Positions 1-7,849 of a DNA stretch of 7,849 nucleotides are shown one piece after another. Position 1 is the stretch's first letter. Every line of letters starts with the position of its first letter. Under the pieces are notes generated by a model. That model was not told the DNA's origin. It did not search any database and was given only the letters and a program-made list of their open reading frames with translations. Source of the DNA: an uncultured Phenylobacterium sp. (lineage in GTDB: Bacteria > Pseudomonadota > Alphaproteobacteria > Caulobacterales > Caulobacteraceae); assembly GCA_945952355.1 (NCBI GenBank), contig CAMFIW010000108.1:1-7849 (forward strand), in the 5' to 3' direction. A program made the position numbers and the translations under genes.

Positions 1-137
1 GTTCGCGGGTGCGTGTCGCCGACCGCGGCCTGCGCGAGGGCATCCTGATGTCGCTGATGTCCGGCGGGGCCGGCCGTCGCCGCCGCCGCCGCCGCGGCCG
101 TCGCGGCGGGGCCGGGTCCCGGGAGGCCATGGCATGA
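1..137 (+). CDS. Ppx/GppA family phosphatase, C-terminal end only (5' partial)
   Basis: The open frame enters from the left edge (first full codon at position 3) and stops with TGA at 135-137, leaving 44 residues. The stretch RVRVADRGLREGIL matches the end of Ppx/GppA exopolyphosphatase / pppGpp phosphatase proteins, whose C-termini carry a conserved ADRGLREG segment. The family cleaves terminal phosphate from polyphosphate or pppGpp in the cytoplasm; which substrate this one uses cannot be judged from the tail. After the conserved segment comes a very basic, glycine-rich tail with seven arginines in a row, encoded mostly by CGC triplets. The stop overlaps the rlmE start by four bases (ATGA), so the two genes should be translationally coupled. 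The identification rests on about 14 residues plus the neighbour, since Ppx/GppA next to RlmE is a familiar alphaproteobacterial pair. Confidence 0.75.
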   Translation, partial: SRVRVADRGLREGILMSLMSGGAGRRRRRRRGRRGGAGSREAMA

Positions 138-838
138 CCGAACCGCCCCGCAAACGCATGGTCAAGCCGCCCAGCGGCGGCTCCGAGGAGGGCCGCGGCA
201 AGCCCGCGCGCCTGAAGACCGCCAAGATGCGCACGCCCTCCCAGCAGGCCTGGCTGGAGCGGCAGGTGAACGACCCCTTCGCCGCCAAGGCCCGCGCCCA
301 CGGCTATCGCAGCCGCGCGGCCTATAAGCTGACCGAGATCGACGACCGGCTGAAGCTGCTGAAGCCCGGCGCGCGCATCGTCGACCTGGGCCTCGCCCCC
401 GGCGGCTGGACCCAGGTGGCCATCGAGCGCGGCGTCACCGCCATCGCCGGCGTCGACTTGCTGCCGGTCGACCCGCTGCCGCCCGCCCACATCCTGCAGA
501 TGGACTTCACCGATCCGGCCTGCGGACCGAAGCTGATCGAACTGCTCGGGGGCGCGCCGGACGCCGTGCTGTCGGACATGGCGCCCAACACGGTCGGCCA
601 TCGCCGGACCGACCACCTGCGGATCATGGGCCTGATCGAGGCCGCCGCCGATTTCGCCATCACCGTGCTGAAGCCCGGCGGCGCGTTCGTCGCCAAGGCC
701 TTTCAGGGCGGCGAGACCGCCGACGTCATGACCCTGCTGAAGCGCAACTTCACCGACGTGCGCAATCTCAAGCCCAAGGCCAGCCGCGCCGACTCCTCCG
801 AAGTCTTCCTCGTCGCCACCGGCTTCAAGGGGCGCTGA
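134..838 (+). CDS. rlmE: RlmE (FtsJ/RrmJ), 23S rRNA uridine-2552 2'-O-methyltransferase
   Basis: This 234-residue cytosolic enzyme uses S-adenosylmethionine to methylate the 2'-O of U2552 in the A-loop of 23S rRNA during late assembly of the 50S subunit. The Rossmann-type SAM site is clear: VDLGLAPGGW at residues 83-92. The family's K-D-K-E catalytic tetrad is visible as K65 (AAYKL), D148 (LSDMAPN), K188 (FVAKAF) and E223 (SSEVFL), so the enzyme looks intact. It is about 25 residues longer than the E. coli protein because of a basic N-terminal extension (residues 1-40) rich in Lys, Arg and Pro, probably for RNA contact. The start at 134 is well supported: GGGAGG at 121-126 lies 7 bases upstream, and the start overlaps the stop of the phosphatase gene. 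A hairpin at 859-881 follows the gene. Confidence 0.96.
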   Translation: MTEPPRKRMVKPPSGGSEEGRGKPARLKTAKMRTPSQQAWLERQVNDPFAAKARAHGYRSRAAYKLTEIDDRLKLLKPGARIVDLGLAPGGWTQVAIERGVTAIAGVDLLPVDPLPPAHILQMDFTDPACGPKLIELLGGAPDAVLSDMAPNTVGHRRTDHLRIMGLIEAAADFAITVLKPGGAFVAKAFQGGETADVMTLLKRNFTDVRNLKPKASRADSSEVFLVATGFKGR

Positions 839-858
839 GAACAAGGCGTGCTCGCTTC

Positions 859-881
859 CCTTCTCCCCTTGCGGGAGAAGG
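859..881. terminator. Perfect 9-bp hairpin between convergent genes, likely bidirectional terminator
   Basis: CCTTCTCCC (859-867) and GGGAGAAGG (873-881) pair perfectly around the 5-base loop CTTGC. The hairpin starts 20 bases after the rlmE stop and ends 2 bases from the stop of the convergent PepSY gene, where a shared terminator would be expected. There is no good T-run on either side, so termination efficiency is uncertain. The same core (CTTCTCCC, short loop, GGGAGAAG) is, as I recall, a very common intergenic palindrome in Caulobacter-group and other alphaproteobacterial genomes, so this may be a dispersed repeat reused as a terminator. Confidence 0.6.
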
Positions 882-883
882 AT

Positions 884-2146
884 CTATTCCGCCGCCAAGC
901 GTGGTTCTAAGGGACCGGTTCGCCGCCGTCGCAGCACCCGCGCTCGCCGCTTCCTGAGCCAGATCACCACCCCGGTGACGCTCAGCGCCGCCACCACCAG
1001 GCCCATGGCCGAGATCAGGATCCGCCCCGGCAACCCGAGGATCCGCCCCGAATGCAGCGGGAACTGCGCCTGGACGAAGATGTCGGCCGCCGTGCCCCTC
1101 CAGGGCTGCCGGTCGCCGACCAGCCGCCCGTCGCCACCGTCGAAATAGAGATAGGGCGGCCCGACCCCGGCCGCGCCGTGATCGCCCCCGGGCGCGTGGA
1201 ACGCCACGCCATAGAGCCCGTATTCCGGGGAATAGAAGGCGCTGCCGGCTGGCGCGGTCCAGCCGCGCCGCGTCGCCTCCGCCTGGGCCCGCGCGATCAC
1301 CTGCGCATAGCCGACCTTGGGCAGGATCGGGTCGGTCGCCGCATGCGGCTTGCGCGCGTCGAACGGGCTCGGCGTCACCTGCGAGACCTTCGACATCACC
1401 GGGAAGAACACCTCGCTGTAGAGGTTCAGCGAGAACGCCGTGAAGGCCACCGTGAACAGTACGCCCCACAGCCACAGCCCGAACGCCCGGTGAATGTCGA
1501 AGTTGATCCGGTAGGCGCCGGCGCCGCGCTTGATCGTCCAGGCCGGCTTCCATCGGGCCCAGAAACTCTTGCGCTTCGCCGCTCCGGCCTTGCCCGCCGG
1601 CAGGGTCAGGTAGAAGCCGACGAAGCAGTCGAGCGTCCACAGGAGCGCGATCCCGCCCATCAGCCACACGCCCCAGCGGTCGATGCCCCACATCGCCGGA
1701 GTGTGCAGGCTGTAGTGCAGCACATAGAGGAACGAGACGAAGGTCTCCTTGGTGATCGGCCAGGCCGCGCCCCATTCTCGCCGCCCCAGCTCCGCGCCGT
1801 CGGCGGGATCGACGAACACCTGGTTGTAGCGCGGCGCCACATAGCGGCGGGTCTTGGGATCGCGTCCGCCCTCGACGCCGAAGGCCAGGGAATGGCCGGG
1901 TTCGGCGGCCAGCGGCACGAAGGTCACCAGGATCGCCGGATCCTTCGCCTGCAAGGCTGCGGCGAGCTGCAGCGACGGGATCGCCGGACCCGCCGCCCGC
2001 GCCTTCGTCAGGTCGGCGTTCAGCACCTCGTCCAGTTCGTGGTCCCAGGAGATCACCGCCCCGGTCAGGCCGGAGACGATCAGGAAGCCGGCGATGACCA
2101 GGCCGACCCAGCGGTGCAGGACGCCGAGATAGGGGCGAAGGCTCAT
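884..2146 (-). CDS. PepSY-associated TM protein, putative siderophore-iron reductase (FoxB/PiuB type)
   Basis: A 420-residue inner-membrane protein with the four-helix PepSY_TM layout. Helices are seen near residues 12-34, 157-182, 221-243 and 374-397, with a large periplasmic part between helices 1 and 2, another between 3 and 4, and a basic cytoplasmic tail (RKRRARVLRRRR). Histidines typical of the family are present: H11 (LHRWVGL), H144 and H148 (LHYSLH), H219 (DIHRAFG) and H365 (PLHSGRILG). In FoxB of Pseudomonas such membrane histidines bind heme, and the protein reduces ferric siderophores to free the iron. That role is inferred here from family and position: the gene starts 7 bp after the stop of a siderophore receptor gene. 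The ATG at 2146 has a GAGG Shine-Dalgarno sequence inside the receptor's TGA context, so the two are co-translated. It could instead serve another membrane redox step; the substrate is unknown. Confidence 0.88.
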   Translation of the reverse strand: MSLRPYLGVLHRWVGLVIAGFLIVSGLTGAVISWDHELDEVLNADLTKARAAGPAIPSLQLAAALQAKDPAILVTFVPLAAEPGHSLAFGVEGGRDPKTRRYVAPRYNQVFVDPADGAELGRREWGAAWPITKETFVSFLYVLHYSLHTPAMWGIDRWGVWLMGGIALLWTLDCFVGFYLTLPAGKAGAAKRKSFWARWKPAWTIKRGAGAYRINFDIHRAFGLWLWGVLFTVAFTAFSLNLYSEVFFPVMSKVSQVTPSPFDARKPHAATDPILPKVGYAQVIARAQAEATRRGWTAPAGSAFYSPEYGLYGVAFHAPGGDHGAAGVGPPYLYFDGGDGRLVGDRQPWRGTAADIFVQAQFPLHSGRILGLPGRILISAMGLVVAALSVTGVVIWLRKRRARVLRRRRTGPLEPRLAAE

Positions 2147-2153
2147 GGTCGCC

Positions 2154-4229
2154 TCAGAAGGCGTAGTCGAGGCTGAGCGACACGCTGCGCGGCGCGGCGA
2201 AGTAGGCCTGGTTCCACTTCAGGCTGGTCAGGTACTTCTCGTCGCCGACATTCTTGACGTTCAGCGTCGCGCGCAGCGGCTCGGCCAGCTTCACGCTCGC
2301 CATCAGGTCGACGACCGCATAGGCTTTCTGCGGAATGACGGCGATGTCCTGGATGTGGATGTCGCTCTGCCAGCGAATGGCGGCGCCCAGCTTCAGATCG
2401 CGCAGCGACGGGATCGAATAGGTGGTCGTGGCCTTCAGCGTCTTGCGGGGCAGGTAGGTGCGCACGTCGGCGCCGTCCGAGCCCCTGATCCGCAGCTGGG
2501 TCCAGCCGCCTCCGACCGTCCAGTGCTCGGTGATCGCGCCGGTCGCCTCGAATTCGTAGCCGCTCACCCGGGTGTCGACGCCCGAGTAGTAGCTCTTGCC
2601 GTCGGCGAAGCTCCCCGCGTACTCGGCGAGCCCGGCCTGGGTCGAGCGGAACACCGCCGCCGTGGCGTAGAGCCGCTTGTCGAACCACTCGCTCTTCAGC
2701 CCGGCCTCGTAGCTCTCGCCGTGGGCGGCCGACAGCGTCTGGTGGTTCACGTCCACCTCCGACTGCGGATTGAAAATGTCGGTGTAGCTGGCATAGGCCG
2801 AGATCGTCGGGGTGATCTCGTAGATCAGGCCCACATAGGGACTGGCCTTCGACTCGTCGCGCGCGACGCTCACCCCGTAGGAATAGCCCTTGGAGGTCAG
2901 CTTCACCGCATTGGCCCCGACCACGGCCTTCAGCCGATCGGTCAGGTCCAGGTGGGCGGCGGCGTAGAGGCGATACATCCGGTCGGTGGAATCCGCCGCC
3001 AGATAGGGATCGGGATAGGCCGGCTCGGCCACCTGGCTCGTCCCCCAGAGGTTCACCGCCGGATAGGTCGGATACGTGCTGGAGAAGGCCTCGTATTCGG
3101 TCCCGTGCGATTGCGAGGCGCTGGCGCCGACCACCAGCTCATGGGTGCGGCCGAACAGTTTCACCGGGCCGGAGGCGTAGGCGTCCAGCAGGTACTGCCG
3201 GTACTGCGAGGGATAGATGCCGCTCATCCCGCCGACGCCGAGGCCGGTCGCGCGATCGGGATTGCCGAAGGCGTAGAGCAGCTTGGCCTTCTCGTCGAAG
3301 CGACGGTAGGTCGCCACCGCCCTGGCCTTCCAGCCGTTGTCGAACTGGTAGGCCGCCTCGCCGAACGCGGTCTGGTCGCGGACGTTCCAATAGGTCCAGT
3401 CCGCCGAGGTCGAGGCCGAAACCGGATAGTCGATCAGGCCGCCGTCCGAATAGGTGAGGGGTAGCGCGCCCCACAGCACGCCGCGCGCCCGGTTGTCCTG
3501 CAGGGAATAGCCGCCGGCGAGGGTCAGCTTCGGCGTGACCGCCCAGGACAGCGCCCCGTAATAGACGTTCCGGTTCACCCCGTAGTGGTCGAGATAGGAG
3601 CCCTTGTCCTCGTTGGCGTAGACCAGCCGGCCCGTCACGCCCTCGGCGATGGGGCCGGAGATGTCCGCCTCCAGGCGCCTGTCGTCCCAGGAGCCGTATT
3701 GCAGCGAGGCGGAGGCCTGGAAGTCGGCCGTCGGCCGCTTGCGCACATAGTTGATCGTCGCCGACGGATTTCCGGCGCCGGTCATCATGCCGTTGGCGCC
3801 GCGCACCACCTCGACCCGATCGAAGATGGCGGTGTCGAGATCGCCGAACTGGATGCCCCAGATCAGCGGCAGGCCGATCCCGTCGACCTGGAAGTTGGTG
3901 ATGTCGAAGCCGCGCGAGTTGTAATAGGTCCGGTCGGTCTCGACCTTCTCGACATTGACCCCCGGCGCCATGGCCAGCAGCTCGTTGGCGCTGGTCAGGG
4001 CGAAATCCTTGATCTGGGCGCGCGAGACCACGGTCACCGACTGCGGCGTCTCCTTCAGGCTGAGGTCCAGCCCGGCCACCGCCGCCGTGCTGGTGCGCTC
4101 GCCGGTGACGATCACGCCCTCGACCTCGGCGCCCGCATCCGCTCCGTCATCGGCGAGGGCGAGGTTCGCCCATCCCCCCGCGGCCAGGATGGTCGAGAGC
4201 AGGAGGACGGAGCGGGAGGAGGGGGACAT
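2154..4229 (-). CDS. TonB-dependent siderophore receptor, FhuE/FpvA-like
   Basis: This is a 691-residue outer-membrane receptor counted from the ATG at 4229. That start gives a normal signal peptide: basic start, hydrophobic LLLSTILAAGGWANLALA, cleavage about residue 26 before DDG. The open frame reaches a TTG 12 codons upstream, but this would put a non-signal stretch in front and lies at the predicted transcription start, so it is not preferred. A TonB box-like EGVIVTGE is at 37-44, followed by the plug domain (about 55-170) with TYYNSRGF, the VDGIGLP loop and RVEVVRGANGMMTGAGNPSA. These are signatures of the FhuE (coprogen/rhodotorulate) and FpvA receptor group. The 22-stranded barrel ends in SLSLDYAF with the terminal Phe needed for BAM insertion. 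It imports a ferric siderophore, probably hydroxamate-type, using TonB energy; the exact ligand is not readable. It is the first gene of an operon with the PepSY reductase, behind a candidate Fur-regulated promoter. Confidence 0.93.
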   Translation of the reverse strand: MSPSSRSVLLLSTILAAGGWANLALADDGADAGAEVEGVIVTGERTSTAAVAGLDLSLKETPQSVTVVSRAQIKDFALTSANELLAMAPGVNVEKVETDRTYYNSRGFDITNFQVDGIGLPLIWGIQFGDLDTAIFDRVEVVRGANGMMTGAGNPSATINYVRKRPTADFQASASLQYGSWDDRRLEADISGPIAEGVTGRLVYANEDKGSYLDHYGVNRNVYYGALSWAVTPKLTLAGGYSLQDNRARGVLWGALPLTYSDGGLIDYPVSASTSADWTYWNVRDQTAFGEAAYQFDNGWKARAVATYRRFDEKAKLLYAFGNPDRATGLGVGGMSGIYPSQYRQYLLDAYASGPVKLFGRTHELVVGASASQSHGTEYEAFSSTYPTYPAVNLWGTSQVAEPAYPDPYLAADSTDRMYRLYAAAHLDLTDRLKAVVGANAVKLTSKGYSYGVSVARDESKASPYVGLIYEITPTISAYASYTDIFNPQSEVDVNHQTLSAAHGESYEAGLKSEWFDKRLYATAAVFRSTQAGLAEYAGSFADGKSYYSGVDTRVSGYEFEATGAITEHWTVGGGWTQLRIRGSDGADVRTYLPRKTLKATTTYSIPSLRDLKLGAAIRWQSDIHIQDIAVIPQKAYAVVDLMASVKLAEPLRATLNVKNVGDEKYLTSLKWNQAYFAAPRSVSLSLDYAF

Positions 4230-4243
4230 GGGAAGGCTCGATA

Positions 4244-4264
4244 TGCAGTTAAGAACTATTCGCA
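4244..4264 (-). promoter_or_regulatory. Fur-box-like operator 2, over the receptor transcription start
   Basis: Positions 4250-4264 read TAAGAAC-T-ATTCGCA. This matches the 7-1-7 Fur pattern TGAGAATnATTCTCA at 11 of 14 positions. The site shares the 9-mer ATTCGCAAA (4258-4266) with operator 1. It covers the predicted +1 region of the receptor promoter, a usual repressor position. The match is weaker than operator 1, and the call is by eye. Confidence 0.4.
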
Positions 4265-4270
4265 AAAGTC

Positions 4271-4299
4271 GGATAGCTCGTGCCGCTCGGTCGAGTCAA
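4271..4299 (-). promoter_or_regulatory. Candidate promoter of the siderophore receptor operon
   Basis: Read on the - strand, TTGACT (4299-4294) is followed after exactly 17 bases by CTATCC (4276-4271). The GCTA just before the end resembles the Caulobacter-type -10 element GCTANAWC. The predicted start of transcription is near 4264, giving a leader of about 35 bases before the ATG at 4229. The receptor ATG has no strong Shine-Dalgarno sequence (only CGAG about 10 bases upstream). Fur-like sites lie on both sides of this promoter. Confidence 0.5.
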
Positions 4300-4320
4300 T
4301 GCGAGTGCGAAGCATTCGCA
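4300..4320 (-). promoter_or_regulatory. Fur-box-like operator 1, abutting the -35 of the receptor promoter
   Basis: On the + strand, 4306-4320 is a perfect inverted repeat, TGCGAA-GCA-TTCGCA. In 7-1-7 form (TGCGAAG-C-ATTCGCA) it agrees with TGAGAATnATTCTCA at 12 of 14 positions. The five-base TGCGA is repeated at 4300, which makes the overlapping-heptamer, 21-bp arrangement of classical Fur boxes. It ends one base from the -35 hexamer. A Fur-family or other iron regulator is the natural candidate given the operon it precedes; which protein binds is inferred. Confidence 0.5.
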
Positions 4321-4358
4321 AATATGGGACGCATTCCGGCCACTGCTGCAAGCGTCGG

Positions 4359-7849
<3,491 letters not shown>

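Noticed and set aside
1017..1050. 13-bp direct repeat AGGATCCGCCCCG with a 21-bp period inside the PepSY gene
   Set aside because: It encodes the repeated GRIL in SGRILGLPGRIL, which looks like a normal family motif before the last helix. It is not evidence of a mobile or regulatory repeat.
2145..3464. 439-codon open frame on the + strand opposite the TonB receptor, and similar long + frames at 1052-2176 and 3585-4721
   Set aside because: High GC content leaves few stops in the antisense frames. These translations show no domains, while the - strand frames carry clear receptor, PepSY and LysR signatures.
4230..4265. Upstream extension of the TonB receptor to a TTG start at 4265
   Set aside because: It would place MRIVLNCISSLP before a normal signal peptide and coincide with the predicted transcript start. 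The ATG at 4229 gives a standard secreted N-terminus.
4331..4336. Third GCATTC, 19 bases beyond the one in Fur-like operator 1
   Set aside because: The flanking bases (GACGCATTCCGG) do not form a dyad or match the Fur pattern, so it is probably chance.

Overview
The window is GC-rich DNA that reads as a chromosomal segment of an alphaproteobacterium, most likely a member of the Caulobacterales (Caulobacter/Phenylobacterium type). The grounds are the codon use, the Ppx/GppA-RlmE and GuaB protein types, Caulobacter-like promoter elements and a hairpin resembling intergenic repeats of that group. The assignment is from memory and inference; no search was run.

Layout. The left edge holds the last 44 codons of a Ppx/GppA-type phosphatase on the + strand. 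It is coupled by an ATGA overlap to rlmE, the 23S rRNA 2'-O-methyltransferase gene. After a short spacer with a perfect hairpin, three genes run on the - strand: a PepSY-associated four-helix membrane protein of the FoxB/PiuB reductase type (884-2146), a FhuE/FpvA-like TonB-dependent siderophore receptor (2154-4229) and a LysR-type regulator (4359-5252). Divergent from the regulator, with at most a few bases between the longest open frames, is a 12-helix MFS transporter (5256-6491, +). The right edge is guaB, IMP dehydrogenase (6560 to beyond the window), with its own promoter candidate in the 68-bp gap.

How the genes fit together. The ends are housekeeping genes for rRNA modification and guanine nucleotide synthesis. 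The middle reads as an iron acquisition cassette. The receptor would bring a ferric, probably hydroxamate-type, siderophore across the outer membrane. The PepSY protein would release the iron by reduction at the inner membrane. The MFS protein could be the inner-membrane permease, or could be unrelated. No ABC transporter or siderophore synthesis gene is visible, so the cassette looks like a scavenging system. Receptor and reductase are 7 bp apart with an RBS overlapping the receptor stop, so they form one operon. Its promoter candidate is flanked by two Fur-box-like sites sharing the 9-mer ATTCGCAAA.

No tRNA, rRNA, CRISPR array, insertion sequence or integrase was seen. Apart from the intergenic spacers the window is fully coding, and there is no gene-free stretch over 300 bases.
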